Shown here piece after piece: positions 31,524 through 43,744 of a DNA stretch of 64,000 nucleotides. Within the stretch, counting starts at the first letter, position 1; the number at the start of each line of letters is the position of its first letter. This stretch comes from Agelas oroides. Its lineage: Eukaryota; Porifera; Demospongiae; Agelasida; Agelasidae. Under the pieces are notes generated by a model. That model made no database searches, was not told the origin of the DNA, and saw only the letters and a list, made by a program, of their open reading frames with translations. The position numbers and the translations under genes were made by a program. Where the stretch lies: assembly GCA_949130485.1 (NCBI GenBank), contig OX422189.1, forward strand, positions 1,621,720 to 1,685,719, given 5' to 3'.

Positions 31524-32278
31524 ATATGGATTCAGTTATGTGTACATGTGTGGTCAATTCAAATTTTTTTGCTCGTGTTACGTTTTAATTGCTGTGTTCA
31601 ATGTTAGTATTATGGGCTCGTTTTAACTCTCAGAGGACAAATTCTCCACCCATGCAGCTGTGCTATTGCCTTCTGATGATCAGCAGGATCAGGGGAGCAG
31701 AATATCCCATGCCTCTCAAACTTCCTGTGCAATCAATATTCCCATAAGTGTCTAAAGCACCCTTGTTCAAGCCTAAGGATGATACTCAGGCCATCAATCG
31801 TCATGATGATATCAATCATGCATGGGGAATCTTAGAGATATGTATCATGGTGACTCTACCCTGCAAACAGCTAGACCCTTAGCTAGAGTATGGAGGGTGC
31901 ATGCAAGTGCCACATGTACATTAATTAGTTTAGCGCTTTGATTCGCTATATCAGTGCGGCACATGCCTTCTGACGTGCTGGAATTTTGTAATGTACATGT
32001 TGTAATGTACATGTAGTAATATTGCTTGTGACCATCATACCGCATTCAGTAGGCTTCTCAGCTGGCTCCTGCGATTTTAAGTTGGTAAGAAAACTTTCTT
32101 TCCACTCCTAAGCAATTTGATGATGTGAAACTTCCTGCAAACAGTTATAGCTGTGAGTGAGGTTATTTATAACAAAGTTTGGTAGAAACACTCAATAATT
32201 TCACCAAAAGATAAAGTAATAATAATTTGCAAACTGCTAGGCAATCAATTGTGTTCAAAACAATCATTGTACTTAACA
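31524..32278. other. 3' flank of copy E, duplicated segment
   Basis: No gene. From about 32040 it is the source or partner of the duplicated segment at 19840, extending through the glycogenin exon to about 32800. Confidence 0.55.
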
Positions 32279-35200
32279 CTAATCTTCATTTAGGTGAGAA
32301 TCCAAGTGTTCTTGAATACGTTGAAAGCTGTCTCGTCCCATGTAGTCAATCCTTCCCGTTTCAAAAGCTCTACGGTGCTCATCCAGGTCGCCCGAGGCCG
32401 TGGGGTGGTCCTGAAGCACCCCTTGGTCCTGAGGCACCTCTTGGTCCTGAACGAAAGGTGGTGGTGAGAGTGGCACTGGTGAAAAGGGCACTGAATCAGA
32501 GCTCACTGGCTGAGCAGCTACATCACTTTCAGTGCTAACTACATACGATTGGTCGGTGTACACGAATGAGGCCCACTTAAGGCATAGAGTGGGGAAAAGG
32601 ATAGAGAATTAGTTCAGAGCATAACACATGATACTTATTCTTGCCTACTGCTAACAGCAATAATCAATAGGAGGAATGTTGGAGTGAACTGTTAGTCATG
32701 AGTGATCTTAGTCTCGTTCCCAGGTCTTTCCTCCATTGCTTGCAGTATGCAAAAACACAAGCAATCAAAAACTGAAGCCATGGGAATGAGGTTAGTATGA
32801 TCTAGTGATACCATACTGCAGTCCTTCAAATCTCTGAGTGCATAGCTTGGCAAAAAGTACCCACTCTGTGCCAGCTGTTATTGTTGCTACACATGCTTTG
32901 TAAAAACTAAGGGGAAGCCTAATCACAAGATTAGATTGCAAACAACTATAATAGGCTAATGATGGTGAAATTGCAAAGGTTTCTCACCTATTATATGTGC
33001 TGATGAAATTGATCAAACTTTGGCTCAGAACTAGTTGGTAGTTGAGGAAATGGAGAGGGAATGAGCACAATCCAGAGTTACTAGAACATTTTGGGGGCGA
33101 GCCTGATGCTACTATGGCTACATGCACATGAATAGATGAGCTGAATCCGGCTAGCGGTTATGAGTGTCGTTTATGCACGACCCTTACCTGAAGTAATCTC
33201 AACCTGGCGTGTATAATTTGTACGGTCTGCGAGCAGCCTGCCGTTGATGGTCAGTCCGTAGCTGCTGTGACAAACAAGAAGTAAGGTTCCGAGTGTGCTT
33301 AAACTTGAGCCGTCTCCGCTACAATTGCCAACGCTGCACTCTGGAAGTACCTACTAAGTGCAATTTTCGGGAAATATTTAAATGCGCATTTAAAATTTAC
33401 AGTATATGGCTGCAAGCAAGCACGTACGTACATTACAAACATACTTCCGCAACGCAGTCCCACTAGTGTGGGGCTCGCTCAGGCTCACCCCAATAAAAGT
33501 CTAGTTGTGCTATCAACTCATGTAGAGGATGGAGCAGTGAGCCATTTAGCTAAGGTAAACTAGCACTGAACTTTCAGGTCACTGGGAGCATCTTGGGGTG
33601 TGGTTTAGGTAACTACAACTAAACCTTTACTAGTTACTAAAACTGTAACCAAGATTAAAACAAGACTGTGGGAACAAGACTAAGGCTTGTAAAGTTGATT
33701 TCTTGGGAACTGATGCCGACTGAAAATTCTTGAAGACGTGACATGACGTACCTGTACCTGTTCTGTGCTGAGGTAGACATGCCACCATTGTCTGATGAAG
33801 TCTTGAGCAACACTCTGTGAGGAGTAGGTGCCAGGGGAGATGATGACCGTGTCCACCTCACGAAGATAGCGATGCTGCCAGGGCTTCACTGGACCAATGA
33901 AATGAATGATCTTTGCATTTCTACCGAATCTGGTGTGACAGTCGTAAAAGTTGAGAGCAGGGAGAGATCAGGAAGAGCCATAGTGCAAGTTTTTATATGA
34001 GTCTCTAATGTTATACTTAATGCACCTTTATACTTAATGCTGATGTACTGCAAAGAGAGTTTAGCGGAGATGCATTGGGAGGAGGTCTACAAGAAGAGTT
34101 GGCTTTGTCTTAGACTATCAGTCTACCATAGATCGGGAAATTTCCACCTTAAAAATAATTCATGTAAAAAAATTTTCATGGTGTTAAATTTTCGTGGTTT
34201 CGTTTGATCCGCGAAATTTTTTTAACAGTTGACAGTTACAATATGGATGAGCACCTGGAGAGTTCCTAGCGTTTGGTCTACTACCAGGTATCAAGAGAGC
34301 CAGGTATCGCTGGTTGTAGTCATTGATCGGACATTTACCTCGGGGGGTGTGGACTTCACACGCACGCTTATTCATTGATCATCGCCACGTAAGTTTTATT
34401 TTCGCGTATTAAATTTTTGCGGTTGGTCTCAACCGCAAAATTATTTTAACAGCGAAATTTTCCCGATCTATGGTATTACTTAGTACTAAGTAATACCAAG
34501 ACTTTATTACAGTTTATTACAGTAAGAGTGTGCAATGGTTTCTACACCCGCCATCTGGACAGTATGACGTAGTAATCAGCAGTGAATATACTAAGCTGTA
34601 AAAACACAACAGCAAAGAGGTGGGCCTTTGCTACAGAGTTCACTCAGCTAATGTACACTAGCACCTGCTATATACCGTATTTCTTCGAATAGACGCGGCC
34701 CTTGAATAGTAGCAGCGGCTAGTATACGCGGCACACGCACATGTATGCGAATAATTTCTGACGACGGTCAATGGGCTAGCGCTAGGGCTGTTTGTGTTGT
34801 ATGACTCGTTTCCACATACCTTATCCAGCCATCACTGATGTCGGCGCGCTTTCCAAAGAAATAAATGCCGCCCTCGAACAGTAGCCGCATACAGACAGGC
34901 AGTGAAAAAAATAGTAGCCGCGGCGTCTGATCGAAGAAATACAGTAAGTATTATTCACTGCTGATTGCCTACATCATAACTGTCCAGATAGCAGGTGTAG
35001 AAATCATATGGGAGTTGCACACTGTTAATGTAATATACTCTTGGTAATAGACTGGGACCAGAATAAGTAGCCACAATAAAGAAGAGGCTGCCTTTAACAG
35101 TGACAGATTTCATAAGTCTCCTAGCTCACCCTCAAGATAATCTACCACTAGGTGAATGTAGGACATTGTGGGGGCAAGCCTGGGTGAGTGCAAGCCTGAG

Positions 35201-38125
35201 TGAGTGCAAGCCTGGGTGAGTGCAAGCCTGGGTGAGTGCAAGCCTGGGTGAGTGCAAGCCTGGGTGAGTGCAAGCCTGGGTGAGTGCAAGCCTGGGTGAG
35301 TGCAAGCCTGGGTGAGTGCAAGCCTAGGTGAGTGCAAGCCTGAGTGAGTGCAAGCCTAAGTGAGTGAATATATATGGCATGCTTACATTTCAGTCAAGCA
35401 GAGGGATGACCGCTTGTGTATTGAGTAATGAAACAAGCTCTCACCAAACTCACATGCAACCATTTATCATATGAGTCCACAGAGCTACTACAGCTACACA
35501 ATCATGGGGTAAGCACCCAAACATGAAGCTAGCAGGTAGACCTCTCCCATCCATACCAATGTGGTATAGTTTGTTTACAGTGGAAACTACATTGTATATA
35601 ACAACAAGGATCAAACAGGCAAGACAACATGGTAACCCGGATGGGATTTAAGGAACCAATCCTTGTCTTCAAACTCCACCCTCAGAGTTGGGTTGCTATT
35701 GACCATAAATTCCTAGCTACCATCATGTAGTGTTGTTCTAGTACAGTTTTTTTTTACCATCATCATAGTACCGTGCAATAATGATTATGTAATCCCCAAA
35801 CAGGTGCTGATCCACTCACCTCTGAAAGGCAGGTGCGTAACCATAGGCTACATTGGGAACCACATTGTAAATGAAGGGCAGGTGGTACTTGATATCCTTG
35901 GTGGCCCAGTCTCCCCAGTAAAGGTTCAGGAGACCCTGGTCCCCACCTGCATGGGAAGAAGAGCACATTGGCACCATGGCAACCAACAGCATTGTTGGAG
36001 ATTGACTGACTACCGTATAGTGCAAATATTTTGCCAGGAACTTGGACTAGGTAACTGGCAGAAAGTTACTCTAACAATGTAAGATGACGGGGACATGCTT
36101 TTTTTTTTCTGAGAGAGTGAAAAATGAATCCATGGAAAAAAAAATCCGGGATCCACCTGGGATTCGAACCCAAGACCTTCTGAATAGTAGTCAGATGCTC
36201 TTACCATTAAGCCACTTGGACCCGTGGCAGAGGAGCAGAAAACAAGAAGACTATACACTATATTCTCTAGGTAAAACAAAATTACCCTGTGTCCAACTTA
36301 CCGTCAAAGCTTCCGTTCTGTCTGGCAAAGTCCAAAAGATTCCTGAAGGTTTCCATGGAAGGCACAAAGACAAACACGCCCGTGTTGAAACAGTCAGGCC
36401 AGCCAATATCAGGAGCGGCCGACAATTCTTCTCTATCAAAGAGTTCGTCCACATTCTGCAGGACCAGTGTGTCAGCATCCAGGAAGACGCACTTGGAGTA
36501 GTGCGTTAGTCTCCAGGCGTGGATCTTGGAGAAGGTCACACCGAGCTCTGGTCGTGTGAGAAGAGCCAAGTGTTCTGTGTCTCTGCTGTCTAGCTCCTCA
36601 ATGACCACCAGCTCGTCCCACAGAGTTGAGAGACGGTTTCTAGTGGAGAGGAAGAAGATGAAGAACAAGGTTACATTCGGCTACCGAATGCTTCCTTGGT
36701 AGCCATATCATAGTAACGGGTTGAATTAAAAATGTGTGTGTACATGCATCAAGAGCGCATAAGAACGGGCGGCTAGAGTAAGAACGTGTAACATACATGT
36801 GCATACACTTGTGCGTGTGTGTTTGGGGGCACTAGAGGATCATCAACTAGGCCTAGCCTCGTCCCCAGGCCTCTCCCCCCCGAGAAGAGGCCTGGTACAC
36901 ACTGTTTGCGGATGCGTGTAATATCCCCAGTTTTTAGGGGATTCGTAAAATAGCGTATATTTACCGTACATTAGTTACGTATATGAACCATGCATGTTCG
37001 TTTCACGCAAATAAAGGAGAGAGTGACTGCAGCTCCATGCAATTCGCTGCTTGCTAAGGCTGTATCGTGCGCCGTTTCTGTTGTAAAGGCCGATTGTGTT
37101 CAAGGCGGAGCCGCTACAAACCATGTACGAAGGGAGATAAGTATTTCTGAACGGCCCTTTTTGGTAAATCGTGTTGGATTGTACGTTTGGAAAAATGATA
37201 CTGCCACGTCTGAAAAGTAGTATCCCAGCAGGGTTAAATCGTCACTGGAGTCTATTTCAAAGAAAGCTCTGTATTCTTGGTTAGTATAATCTTCCGCATA
37301 CGGACAAGGAAGTGCACGAAGCTTTTTACGGAAAATATAACGGAATATTTCGCGCATGCGCAAACAGTGTGTACCAGGCCTCTCCTCGGGGGGGAGGGGC
37401 CTGGGGACGAGGCTACAACTAGGCCCTGAGATGATGGCTACTTTATTGTGTGTGTGTGTGTGTGTGTGTGTGTACATGTGTGTTGAGGGGGCACTAGAGG
37501 ATCATCAACTAGGCCCTGAGATGATGGCTACTATGTTTTTCTGTATGATTGTGAATACCTTCACACTGATGCTGGACATGAATATAAGAAACTGTGGTTG
37601 AACCACAGCTGCCAATGTGGATAAGGACAGAGGCCAAGTTATGACAACAGTGTAAACAAGGAGTGGAAGACTACCTGTTGAATGGGCAGACTAATAACTG
37701 AACTTTGTACTCTCAGAGGTTTTCACTTTCAGGTTACTTGTCAACCTTGCAATATGCAAAGTCTACTTGTTTAAACTAACCACTAATTAAATTGTTACAC
37801 AAGCAGGCTTTGGTAAACAGCCTTAAATCATATGATCATGAGTAGTTACATGAGATCATTCGAGATCAATAACCGAACTGCACATACACAATAATATGAT
37901 AATGGCAGAGAACTATGTCCCTATACATAGGTACGAGAGGGGTTAGAAACTAACATGCAACAAAGAGTGACCTAACCAAAGGTCCAACTCACCTCATTTC
38001 GGCAGAGACATTGTTTGTTATGAGCAGTGCTAGTTTTCTGCTGGTGGATGCATCTCGGAGTGACCTGCCCAGACAGATGGCTCCCATGCCATAGCTGTCG
38101 TTGGTAACCAAGGATACAAACGCCT
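32279..38125 (-). CDS. GYG: Glycogenin (self-glucosylating glycogen primer), partial
   Basis: Glycogenin glucosylates its own tyrosine to prime glycogen. Exons with in-phase joins on the minus strand: 37993-38125 ([15 protein letters not shown]), 36302-36639 (DxD motif in [29 protein letters not shown]), 35820-35946 ([15 protein letters not shown], and AYGYAPAF, which holds the expected acceptor Tyr), 33752-33929 ([17 protein letters not shown]). The terminal exon at about 32279-32545 ends with [20 protein letters not shown], the glycogen-synthase-binding tail. The tiny first coding exon upstream of 38125 and the link between the last two exons were not resolved. A spliceable segment at 33190-33272 might be an exon but gives a stop in the expected phase. 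Glycogenin is cytosolic. Confidence 0.9.
32700..33190. other. Glycogenin intron, duplicated repeat
   Basis: Starts with the CTCGTTCCCAGGTCTTTCC piece shared with 20470. Nothing else is supported. Confidence 0.4.
34124..34475. mobile_element. MITE with TACCATAGATCGGGAAA ends
   Basis: Perfect terminal inverted repeats of about 17 bases (TACCATAGATCGGGAAA and complement). The interior contains inverted CGCGAAATTTTTTTAAC-type sequence. A similar CGCGAAAATTT-rich element lies at 61303-61804. In a glycogenin intron. Confidence 0.75.
34674..34946. mobile_element. MITE with ACCGTATTTCTTCGA ends
   Basis: Left end CCGTATTTCTTCGAATAGAC, right end ATCGAAGAAATACAGTA. The internal inverted GAxAGTAGCCGC motif occurs three times. 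In a glycogenin intron. Confidence 0.7.
35174..35361. repeat. 16-bp tandem repeat, about 11 units
   Basis: Unit TGAGTGCAAGCCTGGG with few variants. In a glycogenin intron; the histidine/proline-rich frame over it is spurious. Confidence 0.9.
36155..36228 (-). other. tRNA-like sequence (SINE head or tRNA pseudogene)
   Basis: The minus strand has TGGCTTAATGGTAAGAGC (A-box-like), an anticodon-arm-like TCTGACTACTATTCAGA and GGTTCGAATCCCA (B-box/T-arm). GGGTCCA and TGGATCC can pair as an acceptor stem. D-arm spacing is not canonical, so a functional tRNA is unlikely. Located in a glycogenin intron. Confidence 0.5.
36749..36782. repeat. 34-bp dispersed motif, copy 2
   Basis: Matches 3677-3710 with one mismatch. 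It is isolated here, inside the large glycogenin intron. Confidence 0.7.
36854..37415. mobile_element. TAGCCTCG TIR element, 562 bp, 10-bp TSD
   Basis: Begins TAGCCTCGTCCCCAGGCCTC and ends with its near complement. The inverted arms extend about 75 bases and include CTGGTACACACTGTTTGCG. It is flanked by CAACTAGGCC at 36844-36853 and 37416-37425. A 10-bp duplication and long TIRs suggest a Mutator-like non-autonomous element. It inserted into the first unit of a local tandem duplication (GGCACTAGAGGATCATCAAC at about 36829 and 37490). Confidence 0.8.
37447..37472. repeat. TG microsatellite
   Basis: Uninterrupted TG dinucleotide run in the glycogenin intron. Confidence 0.9.
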
Positions 38126-38129
38126 CTGG

Positions 38130-39150
38130 GGGAGAGAATGGACAAGAGTGATGGCATACAAAACAAAAAAGTTCCCATGAGCTGTGCTGGTGTTGACTGG
38201 GAGATGGGGGTTGATGTTCCATGCAAGAAGCTTATACATGTATAGTCAGGTTGGGTGACTGGGAGATGGGGGCTGATGCTAGCATCTCTTCACATGCATG
38301 TGCATATACATTATTGTCACATGCACATGAGCCATGTCAATCAGGAAATTGGATACCTAGCACTTGCACAAAGTCTTTTTTTTTGCAGCTAAGGATATAA
38401 ATCGTGAGCCAGGGCCAAAAAGTGTTGCAGGTTGCCAGGAGTGGCTGGGGATCAAATTACGAAGTGGACAGAACACCTTGAACTGTGGATGCCACTGAAG
38501 CTTATAGCTCATTGCGTAATCTGACACAAGCACAAGCTAGTTTGGTTCCCAGACCCTTCTGGTGCAAGGAAGGAAGGAAGGAATGAAGGAAGGGTCTGGT
38601 GAATAACTCGGCTCTGGCAGTTCAATCTTCAAAATTGTCTTCCTGTGTAGCGTTTCCAATTTATCCATGCTTCTTTGTTTCGTGCAGACTGTTTTAGTAG
38701 CAAATTCTGCTTCCAGGACTTCAACATGATTGGCCAGTAACTGTTCCAAATTTCACAATATCACTGACAAGCCGATCACAATAAAGAATGGTGACATCGT
38801 GACAGTAGAACTCGGACTATGGTTATCCAATGTCAATGGATCCATGCTAGGGTGGAGGTATTCACCAGACCCTTCTCTCACTCATGCTCACTCCTTCCTT
38901 CTGCTGAAGGATCAGGGAACCAAACTAGATTGAAGCAATTCTCAACAATTAGCACACATCTGCTCTACACTCAAGAACACCAAAATGTCCACATTTCAGC
39001 TGCACTCCTAACAGCAATTGTACACACATAAAGACCTGGTATGGCATCCTTGAGCTCGGACATGATCAGTGTGTATATACCATGTGCCCTCTAGAAACCA
39101 GGGGGCGTGGCTTCAGACTTAAAAGGTTGCCATGGCAATACCAATTTTAT
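38130..39150. other. Upstream of glycogenin exon 2, no supported exon
   Basis: The first coding exon (a few codons, MTxx-type) should lie upstream on the minus strand but could not be fixed. An inverted CAGACCCTTC pair flanks about 38548-38880. Confidence 0.35.
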
Positions 39151-39207
39151 ATGACAATCCTGATAGTCCGCACGACTCAACTCTGAAATATGGAAGCATA
39201 GATAATT

Positions 39208-40256
39208 GGGGCGAGCGCAGCGAGCCCCACACTTGTGGTGAAAACGGAAAATTGTCTATATATATATATGTAGGTATGTTTGGTACGTGCGTATTCCGTA
39301 TATATACATCCTGCCCCATTTGTGCGCGATGCAATATTTCTACATTGTATGTTGACCACTGTTGCTCAAGAGACAAGACTAGCAAGACACAATGAAGACA
39401 GAAAGGCTGAACCGTGGGAACCAACGTAACAGGGACTTGAAAATGGTTAGGAAAGGGAGGCGCGACTAGCAAGACGGAGACTGATTACTAACGTGCTGCG
39501 TGACACTGCCGCCAACGGGGAGTGCTCCATGTGCTCAGTGTATTAACGACAGAGTGATTAGCTTGTGAGGACCCGAACCAGAGAGGTCTGCGTGACTCGA
39601 CGAAATAACCGTCGTGAGCAACAGCTACAGAAGAGCTTCTAAAACCCCATACCACAACTCCAATAATTGTGCTCTGGAAAAGGGCTGACAGTGTAGTCTG
39701 CACCACCCTGACTCCATACCTCTGAGCTGAAAAAATCCTGATTCCACAGCTGTGTGTGCTCAGCAACTATCAATGCACTATAGACCGTGACTGAGGAGAC
39801 GGTGCCAAGATGTGAATAAGTCGGAGACACTAGAAACCAACGAAATATATTTGTTCGTACAAAGACGTTGAACCCTCATCCTCAACTTGCAACTGTTCAA
39901 GCCGCCTCCAAATATAATGCTTTGAGCCCTTGTTGCCTGCAGCAGTAGCTACTATTTCACGGTAATGACACAGAGTGTGTACAATGAACCCAAGATTAGC
40001 ACACATATACCCACGGTACAAACACCGGCATACATTGGATGTCCTACATAGCCTCTTCCCCAGGCGTTCTTCGCCATTAGTTTTACAGGCTACAGTTGGA
40101 GGTGGGGAAGACCTGGGAATGAGACTATTGTTATGTGAGAGGTGGGAAAAGGTAGTGCTATGGATTCCATAGCACTACCTTTTGGTAATGGAACACTAAT
40201 GTACCATACAACTCCCTCACGCTCGCCCCACAATGCACTGCATTCCCCTAGTAGAG
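39208..40256. mobile_element. About 1-kb dispersed element, copy 1
   Basis: Starts TGGGGCGAGCGCAGCGAGCC and ends ACGCTCGCCCCACAATGC, giving short inverted ends with GGGGCGAGCG. The interior matches 47251-48185 over most of its length (e.g. GAAAACGGAAAATTGTC, AATGACACAGAGTGTGTAC). A TAGCCTC...GAGACTA piece is embedded near 40048-40126. Reading frames are shared only as repeat-derived frames. Confidence 0.7.
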
Positions 40257-40937
40257 CCTATTATCTATGATGGAAGCTACCAGCTTTATGGTTGATTTGT
40301 CCAAAGCCACGCCCCCTGGATTCTAGAGGTACGCCGCGCTTACCGGATTCTGACATGCTTGTCCAAACAGAGAGCTTGTCCTTTCCTTTCACTTCTGGAA
40401 CAGCAGCACAGAAAGCGTCTCCCCTGCCACTAATCCTTTTATGGCGCACTAGCAGGGCTGCTACCGGGAAACCCTGGGAAAGAGACAGGAAACGAAAACC
40501 TTAGGGAAATTCCCGTTTTAATTTGCGACATTAACCCCTTGTATACGAAATATTGCAGCTGATTGAGCCATTGAACATGTGGTTGAACAATGGGGATCGT
40601 CTTTGCAGCGGTTTTCCTGGGTTTCTCCACCGCTCTCGCGCTTCTTTTTCCCGCCGACGCAAAGGTGATCAGAGGAACCGTGAGTTCTCGCGAGGCCTGG
40701 GAGGAAAACGGGAAATTCGTGACCAAATTCTGTTTTCATGGTGAGAGCAAGCGTTATTTTTCTATTTAATGCCTCTCCCCACCTCGTCTGGGATACTATC
40801 AGGATCCCAGATCTCTGCTGAGGAGGCACGTTTGTTATGCTACAATATGCAAATGATTTGCAAATTTGCAATTTGCAATTTGTACATAATTTATGTACAT
40901 CAGCTCTGTTCTATCAATCTTTGTGATGCAATTGGAC

Positions 40938-41440
40938 TGTCACGGGAATTTTGGTCCTGGAAATTTTGGTCCCCCGGCCCAAAATTTTTGGTGGAAAATA
41001 TGGTCCGCCTCATCAAAAATCGGTCCGGGTTGAAGACGCTCATTTTAGGCCTTCTTTCTCGAAAAGGGAATATAAAACGATAGCAAATCAACAAAGGGTA
41101 AGCCTAGGTAACTATCGACGCACCTGGAGAAGTCCCAAACAAAACTAAGCTGCTGTAATGGCAAGCCGAGTCGGCCACGCTATTGTTCTAATTAAAGCAC
41201 ACTACCCGCTATTTGCATGAATTTAGCAACTCTAGTAACTTATTTTGCTTACCAAACTATTTCAGCACTTTGTGATACTATACAGACACTTTGACACAAA
41301 CTTGTGTCATTGAAGTGCTTACACCGAAGTATTTACGCTCGGACCATTATTCCACGTGCGGACCAACATTTTCTGAAAATAATAGTCCGGTGGACCAAAT
41401 TTTCCGGGAATTTTGGTCCCCCGGACCAAAATTTCCGTGA
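40938..41440. mobile_element. Foldback element rich in TTTTGGTCC
   Basis: Left end GTCACGGGAATTTTGGTCC and right end GGACCAAAATTTCCGTGAC are inverted. Inner ATTTTGGTCCCCCGG units recur, and another partial unit follows at 41441-41525. Confidence 0.7.
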
Positions 41441-41589
41441 CATGTCACCAGAATTTTTGATCCTGAAAATTTTGGTCCCCCAAACCAAAATTTTCACTGA
41501 AAAATATCGTCTGTTGCTTGGACCAAACCATTACTTCAGGCTTTATGATACTCTTTTTAACTCAAAATTATACTAGGAATACGCATAGT

Positions 41590-41950
41590 GCATGCATATG
41601 ATGCCTCATGCCGTGCATCACGCATGTGGGTGGGATGCGCAGAGCAATCATCAGAGAATTTTACACTGCTGGTTTAGTGGGAGCCAAAAGAACAATACCT
41701 GCATGGCTTGTGAAGACTCTCCAGTACATGCTTTCTACTTTTGAACTCTTTGCTGTTCTCTTCTTGCTCTCTTGGCTTCTACGGCACTGAGATTACTAAA
41801 AAGCTTGTGATCTTTGTTGGTACCTCAAACGTTCCATATAGAATTGTTGACAACATCGAGTTTCGTGACCTTCTGACCACTCTTGACAGTCGCTACTGTG
41901 TCTCTGGTAGGGCACTGATTGCTAAGGAGGTACAGTACAGTCACTGTCCC
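41590..41950 (+). pseudogene. hAT transposase fragment with dispersed flank
   Basis: 41600-41750 matches 46520-46700 (shared GGTTTAGTGGGAGCCAAAA and GACTCTCCAGTACATG). It is followed at about 41790 by EITKKLVIFVGTSNVPYRIV and FRDLLTTLDSRYCVSGRALI, the segment of hAT transposases just after the DNA-binding part. The same segment recurs at 43343-43480. Confidence 0.6.
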
Positions 41951-41959
41951 TGTCCCTGT

Positions 41960-42930
41960 CCGCTATCATTTGGTAAGTGGGTGGGTCCAAACCAAATGAT
42001 AACAAAACTGAATCACCTGTGCACAGGTAGGTGAACCCAATCTGGCTGCGAGGCTAAGTGTCTCTGTCGAGTTCAAACAGCCCTCCTGTTGTCCGCATCC
42101 TCCAACATCGGGCATCTCTGCTCCTACGGTCTGTGTTCTCCCGGCGATCGTCGCCCATGTGGTGCATCAACATCCTTGCGCGACAGTGTCTCTGGTGGTC
42201 ATGAGCACTGGTTTCGGGCATAGCCTCTGCCCCCAAAGGTGGACAAAAGCATGTTTTCAGCATCGTTGGTTTGAGGCCTTTATATACTATCGAGGATCGA
42301 CATGTAGGTCGAAGTCGAGGTCAAAGTCGCAGTCAAGGTCACATGGCAAATCATTGCGCAAACAACAATATGGACTTCTCACGCACTCTCGCACAATCGT
42401 AGATGACGTCATGTTCGTGACAGATGGACAGATCTAACATTTATGTATTGACTACATTACATTACAGAAAAATACTCTACACTTTAGAAGTATTATGTTT
42501 ATGTATTACACTTGGCAGAGTACATTTATGAACTACAATTTTTACCATTTTCGCATTTTTAGCTCTAACAACTAACTATTACAAGAATTATATTGGCTAA
42601 TTAAACTATAATTTAAGCACAGCACAGGTTTCCAGTGATTATCATACCAATACTAATGTAATCCTCCCTACAAATACTTCTGAACTTCATGAGCATGCAA
42701 GGTGTTTAGTCACATACCCAAACCTTTATGAGAGTACCGGAATCGGCATCTTGCTCATGTGAGCACTTTTACTTAACTCGTGTACAGTGTAGTTGCTGAG
42801 TGGTTGAGTGTTGTTTCAGCTTGTTTTTCCCTTCTCATGGTGTCTTGTTCCACACTGAGTATCTATGGTTGAGTCTACGTTCATGTCGTTTGTTGCATTT
42901 CTCACGCTGTGTCTTCTCTGTTGTAATAAT
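41960..42930. other. Intergenic, no supported gene
   Basis: Short frames only; a GTCGAGGTC-like microrepeat at about 42305-42345. Confidence 0.4.
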
Positions 42931-42936
42931 ATCAAA

Positions 42937-43742
42937 ATGGCAGAGACCCAACTGAGTCCACTGTCTCCTATTTCTGCTGTCAGTACCGATAGTACACCTG
43001 AGTATCAGCGGCAGTACTCCAAGTATTTATGGTAGAAAAGGAGCAAGTCTCGTGTGGCAACATTATGAATATAACGCTTCTGAGAATAAGAGCATCTGCA
43101 ACGGCCAAGAAGTTTGTGGAAGGGAAATTCCAGGAAATTTGCCAAGAAATTTGAGACACCACATCAGGATTGTGTACCCCGAAGTGTATGCAACACTTCT
43201 GGAGAAGGAGGAGGCTGCAAAGACGGCTAAAGTGGAGAAAACAAGTACGAAACTGGGATCCTCTTTGAAAGCGAGCTATCAGAAAAACACTGACTCTTTC
43301 AAGAGTGGGAAACACTATGATAAAAGTAGCAAATGACACGTTGAGATTACTAAAAAGCTTGTGATCTTTGTTGGTACCTCAAACGTTCCATATAGAATTG
43401 TTGACAATTAATATCGAGTTTCGTGACCATCGACCACTCTTGACAGTTGCTACAGTGTCCCTGGTAGTACACTGATTGCTAAGGAGGTACAGAAATTTCT
43501 GATCAAGTTGAAAGCCAACATTGGGTCCTTGGTGAAGGCCAGTAAAGTCAGATTCTGTGCCAATGAGTAGTCCAAAAAAGGGACTTACCTCTTCATACCT
43601 GGGCATCACAGCCCATTTTTCCTCAGGAAAAGACCACCGCAGGCACTGTGCTACCCTTGCTAACCTCACAAGGGAAGGTTATGTGCCAGACACCATTCTT
43701 CCCGAGTGGCAGAAGACAGGTGGATTCCGCAGCGATCTTTAG
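42937..43742 (+). pseudogene. hAT-family BED-finger transposase, N-terminal remnant
   Basis: ATG at 42937 (MAETQLSPLSPISAV), then a frame change near 43030. A BED-type zinc finger follows (VWQHYEYNASENKSICNGQ, CGREIPGNLPRNLRHH), with a two-residue insertion between the first cysteines. A second segment near 43345-43500 matches the duplicate at 41790. A stop sits near 43567, after which KKGLTSSYLGITAHF and KDHRRHCATLA match the start of the hAT catalytic domain. Three disruptions and no C-terminus: a dead remnant. Confidence 0.75.
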
Positions 43743-43744
43743 GC

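Noticed and set aside
33190-33272. Extra glycogenin exon with good splice sites
   Set aside because: In the phase expected after exon 33752-33929 it contains a TGA; the other frame does not resemble glycogenin.
35110-35337. His-Pro-rich 75-aa frame
   Set aside because: It is a 16-bp tandem repeat in a glycogenin intron, not a protein gene.
35110-35361. CRISPR-like regular array
   Set aside because: Units are contiguous without unique spacers, and the genome is eukaryotic.
36155-36228. Functional tRNA gene on the minus strand
   Set aside because: D-arm spacing is off, and the anticodon loop would read ACT, an unusual anticodon; a tRNA-derived repeat is more likely.
39119-39830. Several 60-117 aa minus-strand frames as genes
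   Set aside because: They lie within the dispersed 1-kb element and recur as repeat sequence at 47451-47789.
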